Shown in pieces: positions 25,325-34,570 of a DNA stretch of 64,000 nucleotides. The position numbers and the translations under genes are program-made. How positions within the stretch are numbered: position 1 is the stretch's first letter; every line of letters begins with the position of its first letter. This stretch comes from Paenibacillus kribbensis (GTDB taxonomy: Bacteria > Bacillota > Bacilli > Paenibacillales > Paenibacillaceae). Location of the stretch: the NCBI RefSeq assembly GCF_002240415.1, contig NZ_CP020028.1, positions 4,923,501-4,987,500 of the forward strand, written 5' to 3'. Under the pieces are notes generated by a model. It searched no databases and was not told the DNA's origin. It was given only the letters and a program-made list of their open reading frames with translations.

Positions 25325-26761
25325 ATGGCTAGTCATAAGGTTCACATTCCAAACAATTTCATTATGGGAGCTGCTGCTTCCGCCTGGCAAACAGAGGGCT
25401 GGAGCGGTAAAAAGGAAGGTCAGGACTCCTATCTGGACGTATGGTACAAAAATGATCGCTACGTCTGGCATAATGGATACGGGCCTGCCGGGGCCACCGA
25501 TTTCTATAATCGTTATGCCGAGGATGTGGCGCTCATGAAGGAGATTGGCCTGACACACTATCGCACCTCCATTAATTGGTCCCGATTTTTGACAGATTAC
25601 GAGAATGTTGTAGTGGATGAAACCTATGCCGATTATATCGGCCGCGTCATTGACGAATTGATTGCCAGCGGCGTCGAGCCGATGATCTGCTTGGAGCACT
25701 ACGAGTTGCCTGCTTATCTACTGGATAAATACGATGGCTGGTCGTCTAAACACGTCGTGGAACTGTTTATTCAATACGCAGAAAAAGTATTTGAGCGATA
25801 CGGTGACCGGGTAAAGCACTGGTTTACGTTCAACGAGCCGATTGTTGTCCAAACTCGTGTATATCTGGATGCCATACGCTATCCCTATGAACAGAATACC
25901 CAGAAATGGATGCAGTGGAATTATAACAAAACATTGGCTACAGCCAAGTGTGTGCAGCTCTTCAAAGCAAAAGGCTATCATCAAAACGGGGCCAAAATAG
26001 GCGTTATTCTTAACCCTGAGGTCACCTATGCCCGGTCGAGTGCACCTCACGATCAGTATGCCGCGCATGTGTATGATTTATTTTACAATCGAGTATTTAT
26101 GGACCCTCTCCTCAAAGGAGAATATCCGCAAGAGCTGTTTGACCTCATGACTAAGCATGATATTACATTCGAATCGACTACGGAAGAACTGAATGTAATA
26201 AAAGAAAACACCGTTGACTATGTTGGGATTAATCTCTATTATCCGCACCGAGTAAAAGCACCGAGTAGAGCGTGGAATGAGAACACCCCCTTTCACCCAT
26301 CCTACTACTATGAACATTTTGATCTTCCGGGTAAGAAGATGAACAAGTCACGAGGCTGGGAAATTAATCCCAAAATTATTTATGATATGGGAATGCGTAT
26401 CAAGAACGAATACGACAATATCGAGTGGTTTGTTGCCGAAAATGGAATGGGTATCGAGAATGAAGCTGCCTTCAAGAATGAGGAGCAAATCATCCAGGAT
26501 GATTACCGCATTGATTTTATTTCTGAACATCTATACCATGCGTTAAAAACTGTGGAGGCAGGTTCCAACTGCTTGGGTTATATGCTGTGGGCCTTTACCG
26601 ATAATGTTTCTCCCATGAATGCATTTAAAAACCGCTATGGATTAGTAGAAATTAACCTGGAGAATGACAGAAGCAGGCATCTGAAAAAATCCGGTTACTG
26701 GTACCAGACGACGATCAAGGAACGTTCATTTGTTGTGAATCTGGACGAAGAGTATAAGTGA
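25325..26761 (+). CDS. licH: GH1 6-phospho-beta-glucosidase
   Basis: A 478-aa glycoside hydrolase family 1 enzyme. The acid/base glutamate is near residue 171 in WFTFNEPIV and the nucleophile glutamate near 371 in WFVAENGMG. The N-terminus FIMGAAASAWQTEG is the usual GH1 opening. It has no signal peptide, so it acts in the cytoplasm on phosphorylated beta-glucosides delivered by the neighbouring PTS. The start at 25325 has AAGGAGG eight bases upstream; the longer in-frame ORF from 25268 overlaps the IIC gene and has no site. Third gene of the operon; the IIB gene follows 76 bp later. Confidence 0.93.
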   Translation: MASHKVHIPNNFIMGAAASAWQTEGWSGKKEGQDSYLDVWYKNDRYVWHNGYGPAGATDFYNRYAEDVALMKEIGLTHYRTSINWSRFLTDYENVVVDETYADYIGRVIDELIASGVEPMICLEHYELPAYLLDKYDGWSSKHVVELFIQYAEKVFERYGDRVKHWFTFNEPIVVQTRVYLDAIRYPYEQNTQKWMQWNYNKTLATAKCVQLFKAKGYHQNGAKIGVILNPEVTYARSSAPHDQYAAHVYDLFYNRVFMDPLLKGEYPQELFDLMTKHDITFESTTEELNVIKENTVDYVGINLYYPHRVKAPSRAWNENTPFHPSYYYEHFDLPGKKMNKSRGWEINPKIIYDMGMRIKNEYDNIEWFVAENGMGIENEAAFKNEEQIIQDDYRIDFISEHLYHALKTVEAGSNCLGYMLWAFTDNVSPMNAFKNRYGLVEINLENDRSRHLKKSGYWYQTTIKERSFVVNLDEEYK

Positions 26762-26837
26762 TCGATTGCGAGCCAATTTCAATGACTGAGGATTTTGCAA
26801 AATCCTGGACTAAAAAATAGATTTATGGAGGCGTTGA

Positions 26838-27164
26838 ATGATGAAAAAAATTATTCTTGCTTGTTCTGCCGGCATGTCCACATCCATTCTGGTATCCAAG
26901 ATGAAAAAAGAAGCAGAAGCGAGATCCTTGGAGATTAACATCGAAGCCATCCCCGAAAGTACCATTAGGGAAGAATTAGCGAGCATCAATGATGCTGTGA
27001 TTGCTATTTTACTAGGTCCTCAAGTGCGGACGCGGAAAAATGCAGTTACTGAAATCGCAGCTCCCTACGGTATTCCTGTAGATGTCATTGACACGATGGC
27101 TTACGGAAGAGGCAATGGCCCGGCCGTACTTGATCAAGCCTTGAAGATGGCTGGCGAATCATAA
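26838..27164 (+). CDS. licB: PTS lactose/cellobiose-family IIB component
   Basis: A 108-aa IIB protein with the phospho-cysteine in the P-loop ILACSAGMSTSILVSKM (Cys9) and the downstream ILLGPQVR. It accepts phosphate from IIA (23615) and passes it to the sugar in IIC. Two ATG codons stand in tandem at 26838 and 26841 behind GGAGG; either may be used. Having IIB last in the operon, after the hydrolase, differs from the B. subtilis licBCAH order. Confidence 0.92.
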   Translation: MMKKIILACSAGMSTSILVSKMKKEAEARSLEINIEAIPESTIREELASINDAVIAILLGPQVRTRKNAVTEIAAPYGIPVDVIDTMAYGRGNGPAVLDQALKMAGES

Positions 27165-27206
27165 CGATTATAAAATGCTGCAAGATGGCTTCTGAATTCA
27201 TCATAA

Positions 27207-27239
27207 TAGCCGCTCCTGAATTTTTTTCAGAAGCGGCTA
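27207..27239. terminator. Hairpin between licB and the convergent serine hydrolase gene
   Basis: TAGCCGCT/AGCGGCTA plus an inner CTGAA/TTCAG stem around a T-rich loop. There is no T tail on either side, so it is a weak or bidirectional terminator. Confidence 0.6.
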
Positions 27240-27244
27240 CACGC

Positions 27245-29284
27245 TTAATTCAAATTGATTTTAAATACATCCCCTGCATTGCCACCCAAAACGATCAAGC
27301 CGCCTTGGGGCAGTACAACCGAATTGTTATGGCTGGCAGTAGAAAAATCTACAACCGCTCCGTTTTCATCATAGACAGCCAACCCTCCGCTTGTTGGAAA
27401 ATCAACGGTCATCGTTTTATTGGCTGAGTTTTTATCTATTTTAAACCATGTGGCTTGGCCATTCGATAGTATGGTGTACACTGATTTTCCTCCCAGGATA
27501 GGTTTAACAGCATCTTCACTGATATAGGACTGTCCATCTATGGTTAAATACTCTGAACCATCCTTGGTATTAAAATTCAGATCAAATGCATCTCTTCCAT
27601 TCATGACAGGAATCTCAACGGCATTAACTGCTTTATTCTCATTCACAATTTTAGTACCACTTGCATATCCATCATGATCAACGGAGATTTTTTTCGTTAT
27701 AAAGGATGGGGCCAAATAAAAAATGGAAGATATCTTTTCATCCAAAGCATAATAATTTTTCCCGTTTCTATGTTCCCATGCCTTTTGAACTGTAGTATTT
27801 AGAGGGTTGGCATCATGCTTCTGATATTCATAAGTTACCATAACCATTTGGCCTAATCCCGTAAAGTTTAAAAATATGTTAGCCTTAATATACGTTTTCC
27901 CGTTTTTTTGTTTGTCAAAGCTTACGGCTACACTGCCATCACTGCTTTTGAATTGTCCATCGCCTGTATACACATATTTTTGCGCCGGGACGAATCCCTC
28001 CAGAGCAGGTAAATCAAACTCACCGTTTTTAATTTCTACATTGATGGTTGTACCCACAGAACCGTATATTCCCGAATAAGAAAGTAAATCAGATGGCATT
28101 TCCACTTTTACAGGAGGCTCAAATGTTTTATCAGGTATGATGTCTTTTATGATGCCCTTATCTTTTAAAAGCTCCAATAAAACGTTAGAAGCAAAAATAC
28201 TATCCAGGATGGAAGACCCTCCAGATGAAAGCACAGCCATAGAAATTTGATGCTCAGGTATGATGATCAAAGCAGAGTGATACAAAACAGTATCCCCACC
28301 CTTGGATAACGCAGTTATTCCATAATCACTAAACGGTGCCAACTGAACCGCATCCCAACCAAGCCCATAATTAAAGCTGTTTGTCTCTTCAGGTACCCAT
28401 ATTCCTTTTCGATATTCATGACTTTGCATGGACTTTGCTGATTGTGCAGATAAAATATCGGTTCTGTTCCCCATTAATACTTCTGCAAACATAGCCAACT
28501 CTTCTGCGGTGGAGTATAAGCCTCCTGTCCCAATGACATTGGCATTTTCAACGGGTAAGGCTCCCTCAACCGCAGGAAAATAAGTTTTGGACAGCATTTG
28601 TCTATCAAACGGATCGAGAGGTGTTTTTGTATATTTTAAATCCAAAGGGGCACTAATATTCTTTCTCAGGAATTCGGTGTAGCTTAGACCGCTCACCCGT
28701 TCAACCAATATTTCAAGCAATTGAAAACCATCATTACTATATACAGAATATTCGCCGGGGTTGGATTTTAAAGTTTCTGATTGTAATCTCAGCAATAGCT
28801 CATCATGATTTTCTGTATCATTATCATTAAATAACATACTATTTTTTAAGTGGGCACCGTAAAGGCCTGACGAATGATTTAACAACATACGCGGTGTAAT
28901 TTTTTTGTACCTTTCATCGGCCATTGTAAAGTCCTTAATGTATGTTGTTAGCGGCTGATCAATATCGACTTTATGGGCATCCACCAGCATCATCGTTGCA
29001 GCAGACACGTACATTTTGCTGATAGAGCCTATACCGAACATGGTATCTTTGGTGATCGGCTCGTTGGTTGCTTTATTCTTTACACCCACGCTATCCGTTA
29101 ATACGATGTTTCCATGGTCCATAATGGCATACTGCACACCGCTAGCACCGTATTTGGATACCAGCTCCGAGGCCAGATTGCGAGCCTTTTCCTTGATGGG
29201 TTCAGGACTACCTTGAGCAAAAGCATTCGTCATCGGCAGTACAAAAAGCATAGCCGAAATGAACAAAGTTATTATTTTCTTCAT
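27245..29284 (-). CDS. Secreted serine hydrolase of the beta-lactamase/DD-peptidase (class C) family
   Basis: A 679-aa exported protein. The signal peptide MKKIITLFISAMLFVLPM ends near AFAQ. The hydrolase domain (about 30-380) has the SxxK motif in GIGSISKMY with the catalytic serine near residue 88, and the YxN motif in YSVYSNDGFQ. A KGGDTVLYHS segment stands where class C enzymes have their third motif. The remaining ~300 residues hold lipocalin-like or copper-amine-oxidase-like beta domains, often attached to esterase/peptidase members. The substrate is unknown: peptidoglycan peptides, D-amino-acid peptides or esters are all possible. It lies convergent to licB and 121 bp beyond the end of the sensor kinase gene. 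The terminator at 29378 separates it from the two-component pair. Confidence 0.85.
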   Translation of the reverse strand: MKKIITLFISAMLFVLPMTNAFAQGSPEPIKEKARNLASELVSKYGASGVQYAIMDHGNIVLTDSVGVKNKATNEPITKDTMFGIGSISKMYVSAATMMLVDAHKVDIDQPLTTYIKDFTMADERYKKITPRMLLNHSSGLYGAHLKNSMLFNDNDTENHDELLLRLQSETLKSNPGEYSVYSNDGFQLLEILVERVSGLSYTEFLRKNISAPLDLKYTKTPLDPFDRQMLSKTYFPAVEGALPVENANVIGTGGLYSTAEELAMFAEVLMGNRTDILSAQSAKSMQSHEYRKGIWVPEETNSFNYGLGWDAVQLAPFSDYGITALSKGGDTVLYHSALIIIPEHQISMAVLSSGGSSILDSIFASNVLLELLKDKGIIKDIIPDKTFEPPVKVEMPSDLLSYSGIYGSVGTTINVEIKNGEFDLPALEGFVPAQKYVYTGDGQFKSSDGSVAVSFDKQKNGKTYIKANIFLNFTGLGQMVMVTYEYQKHDANPLNTTVQKAWEHRNGKNYYALDEKISSIFYLAPSFITKKISVDHDGYASGTKIVNENKAVNAVEIPVMNGRDAFDLNFNTKDGSEYLTIDGQSYISEDAVKPILGGKSVYTILSNGQATWFKIDKNSANKTMTVDFPTSGGLAVYDENGAVVDFSTASHNNSVVLPQGGLIVLGGNAGDVFKINLN

Positions 29285-29377
29285 TCATATTTCCTCCTCT
29301 TATGGCTTCCCAGATTCTATTACTGGACTGATCATACAATAAACGAGGATTCTATATAGAAAAGTCACCCTGAAGCG

Positions 29378-29417
29378 AAAAAAACAATCCCTAAACAACA
29401 TACTGTCTAAGGATTGT
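29378..29417 (-). terminator. Terminator of the two-component operon
   Basis: On the minus strand ACAATCC and GGATTGT form the stem, followed by seven T residues. The hairpin includes the last codons of the kinase gene. Confidence 0.85.
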
Positions 29418-30708
29418 CCTTATAAAATGGCAACAAAACCATATTATTAAATATTTTATTTTTCGTTTCAATGGTCATATTCCCACCATACTTGTCACAT
29501 ATTCTGGATATATTGGTTAAGCCAATACCATGAATATCCGGGTTTGATTTTTGACTATGCAAATGGGCAACTTCATTCTCCACATGATTCAGGATGTGAA
29601 TGAAAAGCGCAGATTCATTGGAATGTATTTTAATAAGAATGTACCTATCGTCCGCAATCTTGACCTTTTTAGATGCTTCTATGGCATTATCCAGCATATT
29701 GCCCAGAGCGACACACAAGTCATAACGTTCAATATTTACTTTCTGTGAGTATAAGTTAAGCTGGGTATCCACCTTGATGCCATTGGCCTGAGCAATATTA
29801 AGACTATTTGTGACAAGAGCATCTATAACCAGATTACCAGTGTTAACCCTTTGATAGGCTCCTTCGATTTTATTTAATGTGACCTTAATATGTTCACTTG
29901 CCTCAGCCAATTCATTTCTCTGGATACATTCGTCAATATACAAAAACTGCTGGTGTGTGTCGTGAATGATTCTTTTCATATTTTTAAAGCTGTGAACCGT
30001 TTTTTCATAGTTAGCATCCTGGTAGTCCATCTGATATTGTAATTGAGCATTTTCATGCATTAACTGAAATTTTTCGATGATATTATCGAAGATGTATATG
30101 ATAAAAACATTTAAGAAAATAAAGCTAATAATAGAACCAAAATAATACATATTCTTTTCACTATAAGCAGATAAAACATTGACCTGGTATATACTTATGA
30201 TGGGAACGATTAAAAATAAAATGTAGTAACGAGCATGCAAAGGGAAGGTTCTGCGTTTGGCAAATAATCGTATAATCTGAATGACAGCAAACATGATAAT
30301 ACAGCTGAGCAGCATAACCTTGGAAAATATCAAGTGATCTTGTCCGCTCAAATGACTAAAGTTGCTAATCTTAACGGAGTCTACAGCATATAAAATATAC
30401 AGGGATAAAAAATTAACGATGGTTATCAGCACAGCATAAAGTATGGAAAAAATGATCTTTGTCTTGATTTCCACGGTATAGGATTGCGCTAAACTAAATA
30501 TGACAAGTAATGCTAAAATCGAGGATAGCGTAGGAGACAGATAAACACTTAAATAAAAGATGTTCAGTAATCCAAAAATAATGAAATACATGAATCTATT
30601 TGGCTTTCGATTGGATTTATCAAAAACGGAGTTAAAGTAAAAATTCACCTGAAAGCACATCACCAGTACGAGACATAGGTTAAGAAACAGGTAGTTATGT
30701 TCCATCAT
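29407..30708 (-). CDS. AgrC-like sensor histidine kinase (GHKL ATPase, no upstream HAMP/PAS)
   Basis: A 433-aa protein with five or six N-terminal membrane helices (about 1-200), a coiled-coil dimerisation segment (MHENAQLQYQMDYQDANYEK) and a probable phospho-acceptor His in MKRIIHDTHQQF. The C-terminal GHKL ATPase has an N box LGNMLDNAIEASKK and a G box HGIGLTNISRI. This arrangement is that of AgrC/ComD-type peptide-sensing kinases (HPK10). The ATG lies one base after the response-regulator stop, so the genes are translationally coupled. No AgrB processing protease and no obvious AgrD peptide gene are present nearby. The ligand is therefore unknown and could come from elsewhere. Confidence 0.88.
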   Translation of the reverse strand: MMEHNYLFLNLCLVLVMCFQVNFYFNSVFDKSNRKPNRFMYFIIFGLLNIFYLSVYLSPTLSSILALLVIFSLAQSYTVEIKTKIIFSILYAVLITIVNFLSLYILYAVDSVKISNFSHLSGQDHLIFSKVMLLSCIIMFAVIQIIRLFAKRRTFPLHARYYILFLIVPIISIYQVNVLSAYSEKNMYYFGSIISFIFLNVFIIYIFDNIIEKFQLMHENAQLQYQMDYQDANYEKTVHSFKNMKRIIHDTHQQFLYIDECIQRNELAEASEHIKVTLNKIEGAYQRVNTGNLVIDALVTNSLNIAQANGIKVDTQLNLYSQKVNIERYDLCVALGNMLDNAIEASKKVKIADDRYILIKIHSNESALFIHILNHVENEVAHLHSQKSNPDIHGIGLTNISRICDKYGGNMTIETKNKIFNNMVLLPFYKDNP

Positions 30709-30709
30709 A

Positions 30710-31450
30710 TTAATACATCTTCATGATCATAAATTTGGTATACAGATCTTTAACTTCTTTTATTTTAGAGCGTCCAATAGGCAGCTTCACACCATTTGAC
30801 ATCAAAACATCACCGCCAGCAAATTTTTTGACATGAATTAAGTTTATAATTATTGAACGATGAATTTGCAGAAAATTATATTCCTTTAATGCTGATGCAT
30901 AATCAGAAAGAATCCCTTTGCTATCATAAGTTTGTGTAGAGGTTACAAAATGCAGTTTGTTTTTTATGGTTAAGCTTTTGGCCACTTCAATACTAATGAT
31001 ATCATCATATTTTAAAAGCACCTCTTCATAAGCTGACTTGATGATAACGAATTTTTTATCGAGAGATTGAAAGTACTGACACAGTTTTATCATTTTTTCC
31101 TCAAAGATATGGGAAGCAATCGGTTTTATTAAATACTGAAAGGTGACCACGTCAAAGCTTTCCAGCATATACTCGGGATAGCTCGTTAAAAAAACAATCT
31201 GTTCATCAAGGTGACGCAAACTCCTTATTTTTTGGGCTGTTTGAATTCCATTCATGCCGTTCATCTCAATATCCAATATTAAGATATGGAATGGCGATTC
31301 ATGGTTTAGATAATGAGATACCAGCTGTTCTCCCGAGTCGAATAGCTCCACTTTAAAGTCTATATTTGTTTTGATGGATAAAGCGATCAGCATATTTTTA
31401 ACAAGCTCTCTTTGTTTCTGCTCATCATCGCAGATAGCCACTCTATACAT
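30710..31450 (-). CDS. LytTR-family response regulator (AgrA-like)
   Basis: A 246-aa regulator. The receiver domain (about 1-125) has the acidic pocket CDDE, the phospho-aspartate Asp60 in LILDIEMNG and the conserved Lys in YLIKPI. A LytTR DNA-binding domain (about 140-246) contains FLQIHRSIIINL and LPIGRSK. LytTR proteins bind direct repeats upstream of targets. The ATG at 31450 (MYRVAICDDE) has GAGGTG ten bases upstream; the longer frame from 31486 adds residues not found in the family. It is the first gene of a two-gene operon with the kinase. The targets are not identified. Confidence 0.9.
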   Translation of the reverse strand: MYRVAICDDEQKQRELVKNMLIALSIKTNIDFKVELFDSGEQLVSHYLNHESPFHILILDIEMNGMNGIQTAQKIRSLRHLDEQIVFLTSYPEYMLESFDVVTFQYLIKPIASHIFEEKMIKLCQYFQSLDKKFVIIKSAYEEVLLKYDDIISIEVAKSLTIKNKLHFVTSTQTYDSKGILSDYASALKEYNFLQIHRSIIINLIHVKKFAGGDVLMSNGVKLPIGRSKIKEVKDLYTKFMIMKMY

Positions 31451-31584
31451 AAATAACAGACACCTCATTCCCATGGCATGTAGCATGGAATTATAGTCTG
31501 AACAGTATACAATTTTTTTAATATTCTATACATAGCTTTTGGATAAAACGTAAATTCCAATCCCTCAAATGCGGTGTAGAAAGT

Positions 31585-31622
31585 GAAAAAGAAACCCTCG
31601 TCTCCAAAAGACAGGGTTTCTT
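31585..31622 (-). terminator. Terminator of the trehalose operon
   Basis: AAGAAACCCT and AGGGTTTCTT form the stem; on the minus strand the second arm is followed by a run of T. It lies 51 bp beyond the treR stop. Confidence 0.88.
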
Positions 31623-31673
31623 GACTATTGAGGCTATTCCTGAAAAGAATCGCCCCTGTTCAGTATTCATGGG

Positions 31674-32423
31674 TTATTTTAAAAAATCCGCTTTTTTCTC
31701 TTCACCGTGGGAACGTCTGGCAAAGTCAACAAATTGGAATTTGTCCAGCCGATGCCGCGACTCGGTATACTGGAACAACGTGGTGTCTTCCAGATAAACA
31801 TAATTACGTACCACGACCACATGAGTATAATTCTGGAGGTCCATCAGCCTACGGTCTTCTTCGTCAGCTTCTTCTACGGAAACGACTTTTTTGGCATAGC
31901 TGATTGGAAGCTTCAGCTCTCCCTCCAGATATTCGTAGATGGAACCACTGCTAATTTCCTTGGTTAACACAGGTACAATGTCTGATCGAAAGTAGTCTTT
32001 ATCCAGGATGACACGTTCACCCTCAATCTCACGCGCGCGAATGACTTTCCAGACAAGTGACCTGTGTTCGTCAGTCTCGAGATGACTAGCTATGTCCTTC
32101 GGAACTGGAATTAGCTGATTTTCATGCACAATCGTACGTGATTTACGCCCAATCCGCTCGGACATCTCTTTAAAGCTGACCAGTCCCCCAATGGGAAAGT
32201 CCATCCGCCCAATATCCAAAACAAAAGAGCCTTTGGCTTTGATTTTATGGATATACCCATTTTGTGCAAGCAAGTGAAGTGCCTTACGTACGGTCTCGCG
32301 GGAAGTATCATACTCTCGGGCCAGTTCATTTTCAGAAGGCATTTTTGTGCCCGGGGCTAACTTACCTGTCTGAATCCGTCCCGAATACTCCTGGTAAATT
32401 TGCGAAAATATATTCTTTGTCAA
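31674..32423 (-). CDS. treR: GntR-family trehalose operon repressor TreR
   Basis: A 249-aa HutC-subfamily GntR regulator. The winged HTH (about 5-70) contains MPSENELAREYDTSRETVRKA. The UTRA effector domain (about 85-235) has VILDKDYFRSDIVP and LFQYTESRHRLDKFQFVDFA, nearly the B. subtilis TreR text as I remember it. TreR represses the operon and is released by trehalose-6-phosphate. The start is TTG with GGTGATG a few bases upstream. It is the last gene of treA-treP-treR. Two palindromes of TreR-operator type lie in front of treA. Confidence 0.93.
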   Translation of the reverse strand: MTKNIFSQIYQEYSGRIQTGKLAPGTKMPSENELAREYDTSRETVRKALHLLAQNGYIHKIKAKGSFVLDIGRMDFPIGGLVSFKEMSERIGRKSRTIVHENQLIPVPKDIASHLETDEHRSLVWKVIRAREIEGERVILDKDYFRSDIVPVLTKEISSGSIYEYLEGELKLPISYAKKVVSVEEADEEDRRLMDLQNYTHVVVVRNYVYLEDTTLFQYTESRHRLDKFQFVDFARRSHGEEKKADFLK

Positions 32424-32498
32424 TTTTCATCACCACGTACATTGTAGCATTCTTTCACCAGCCTGGTTAGTAAAACAGACTCGGAGAATTGTTCGGTC

Positions 32499-34466
32499 TT
32501 AATCTGTATTGTCAGGCAATGAGTTCAAATGAATTCTCATTAAGACATATTGCAAATCGTTCGCCTCACCCGGCAGTTCCTCAACCGATTTGATCATATC
32601 CTGACCATCCGGCACAATGACCGGTGTGATGATTGGATATCCGGATTCCTGAATAAGATCACGGTCAAATTCCATCAATAGCTGCCCTTGCTCCACAGTT
32701 TGCTCGTTTTCCACATGCAAGGTGAATCCTTCACCCTTCAACGATACCGTATTAATCCCAACATGCACCAGAATCTGCACACCTGTCGGATGCTCCAAAA
32801 TCAAGGCATGCTTGCTTTTCATCATGATATGAATGACTTTTCCGCTAAAAGGGGCAACAATTTGACCCGCCTCCGGTTTCACTGCAATCCCTTGCCCCAT
32901 CTGCCGCTCGGCAAAGGCCGGATCGGGAACCTGTTCCAATGGCATAACATTGCCACGTACCGGAGTCTTTACTTCAAGCACATCGAGGGCAGAATTCGCG
33001 TGGCTCGCCGTTTTGCTCTGTACGGAACCGTTGGCTGGTGCAGCTGGATTCTGACGGCGTTTATTGAGTATTTTGCCGTACACCACCGTTAACGTAAACG
33101 GCAGAACCAGTACAATCGCCATCCCGATGAAGAAAACACCCCAGTTGCTTGGGAAAATAGACAAGAAGCCTGGAATCCCTCCCACACCAATGGAAGAAGC
33201 CATCACATGATGTACTGTGAGCAGTATACCAGCAATACCCGAACCAACCATTCCGAAGACAAACGGATACTTGTATCGGATATTCACCCCGAACATTGCG
33301 GGCTCCGTTACCCCCAAAAAAGCAGACACTGAGGAGGTAAAGGCCAATCCTTTTCCCTTTTGCTCCTTTAATACCAGCATCATTGCCAGTGCCCCGGCAC
33401 CTTGAGCGATATTGGAGAGCGCCAGCATGGGCCACAGGAACGTTCCCCCCTGTGTACCAATTAATTGCACGTCTACCGCCAGGAAAGTATGGTGCATTCC
33501 CGTTATAACAAGCAAAGCGTAAAAGCCTCCATAAATCAGTCCGCCCAGCGCAGGAGCCAAATTGAAAACGTATACAATACCGGATGTAATGGCATTACCA
33601 ATCATAAAAGTAAGCGGCCCAATCACCGTAAATGCAAGAAATCCCGTCATTAATAATGTGATCGGCGCAACGAGTAACAGCTTGAATGAATCGGCTATTT
33701 TCTTATTAAGGAATTTTTCAATTTGTGCAAGAACGTAAGCGGATACTAAAACCGGTAAAACCTGTCCCTGGTAACCGATCTTGTTCACTTCCCAGCCAAA
33801 CAGATTCCAGACCGGAACGGCCCCCTTGGTGACCGCATCCGCATAGCCGTAGGCACTCAGCAAATCCGGATGAACCAGAATCAGACCAAGCACGATCCCG
33901 AGTAAAGGGCTGCCACCAAACCGTATAACGGCTGACCAGCCGATTAAGGCGGGTAGGAAAGCAAAAGCAGTGCTGGCAATGGTATTAATAATGGCAGCAA
34001 AGTCGGTCCACTGAGGATAGACCTGAACCAGGGACATGCCTTCAAAGAAAATTCCCTTGCCTGTTAAAATATTATTAATTCCAAGCAGCAAGCCTGCTGT
34101 CACGATGGCGGGCAGTATGGGGATAAAAATATCTGCTAGCGTCTTGATGGCACGCTGAATCGGGTTTTGTTTCTTGCTGGCGGCATTTTTAACCTCGTCT
34201 TTAGAAGCCCGGCTGCCCCCTGTTATCGAAATCATTTCATCATATACCTTATCCACCAGACCCGGACCAATCACGACCTGATACTGCCCCTGTGAAGAGA
34301 ATTGCCCTTTGACCAGATCGTTTTGATCAAGGGCCTCCTTATCCACCAGCTTATCATCATAAAGGGCAAATCGCAGGCGGGTTACGCAATGCGTAGAAGC
34401 CTCTATATTGTCTTTGCCGCCAACCGCCTTTATAATCTCTTCTACCTTTGCTCTTTCAATCGCCAT
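32499..34466 (-). CDS. treP: PTS trehalose transporter IIBCA
   Basis: A 655-aa PTS permease that imports trehalose as trehalose-6-phosphate. The IIB domain has Cys27 in ASTHCVTRLRF; the IIC domain (about 110-460) has about ten membrane helices and FLGVTEPAMFGVN. The C-terminal IIA domain (about 510-655) carries the phospho-histidine in VQILVHVGINTVSLKG. B. subtilis TreP lacks a IIA domain and borrows one, so this fused IIBCA form is self-contained. The ATG at 34466 has GGGAG at good spacing; an in-frame GTG at 34475 is less likely. It lies 104 bp downstream of treA and 75 bp upstream of treR. Confidence 0.93.
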   Translation of the reverse strand: MAIERAKVEEIIKAVGGKDNIEASTHCVTRLRFALYDDKLVDKEALDQNDLVKGQFSSQGQYQVVIGPGLVDKVYDEMISITGGSRASKDEVKNAASKKQNPIQRAIKTLADIFIPILPAIVTAGLLLGINNILTGKGIFFEGMSLVQVYPQWTDFAAIINTIASTAFAFLPALIGWSAVIRFGGSPLLGIVLGLILVHPDLLSAYGYADAVTKGAVPVWNLFGWEVNKIGYQGQVLPVLVSAYVLAQIEKFLNKKIADSFKLLLVAPITLLMTGFLAFTVIGPLTFMIGNAITSGIVYVFNLAPALGGLIYGGFYALLVITGMHHTFLAVDVQLIGTQGGTFLWPMLALSNIAQGAGALAMMLVLKEQKGKGLAFTSSVSAFLGVTEPAMFGVNIRYKYPFVFGMVGSGIAGILLTVHHVMASSIGVGGIPGFLSIFPSNWGVFFIGMAIVLVLPFTLTVVYGKILNKRRQNPAAPANGSVQSKTASHANSALDVLEVKTPVRGNVMPLEQVPDPAFAERQMGQGIAVKPEAGQIVAPFSGKVIHIMMKSKHALILEHPTGVQILVHVGINTVSLKGEGFTLHVENEQTVEQGQLLMEFDRDLIQESGYPIITPVIVPDGQDMIKSVEELPGEANDLQYVLMRIHLNSLPDNTD

Positions 34467-34570
34467 CTCTCCCACTCCCTTAACGTTTGCTCATTTTATG
34501 CAGCAACCCCGGTTGCAAAAAGCAACGTACCTTGGGCGTTACTGTATGTTACTATGCTATTCAATCAAGG

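Noticed and set aside
31451..31673. AgrD-like peptide gene next to the LytTR regulator
   Set aside because: No short ORF with a cysteine-containing peptide and charged tail behind a ribosome binding site could be found; only a terminator and promoter-like sequence.
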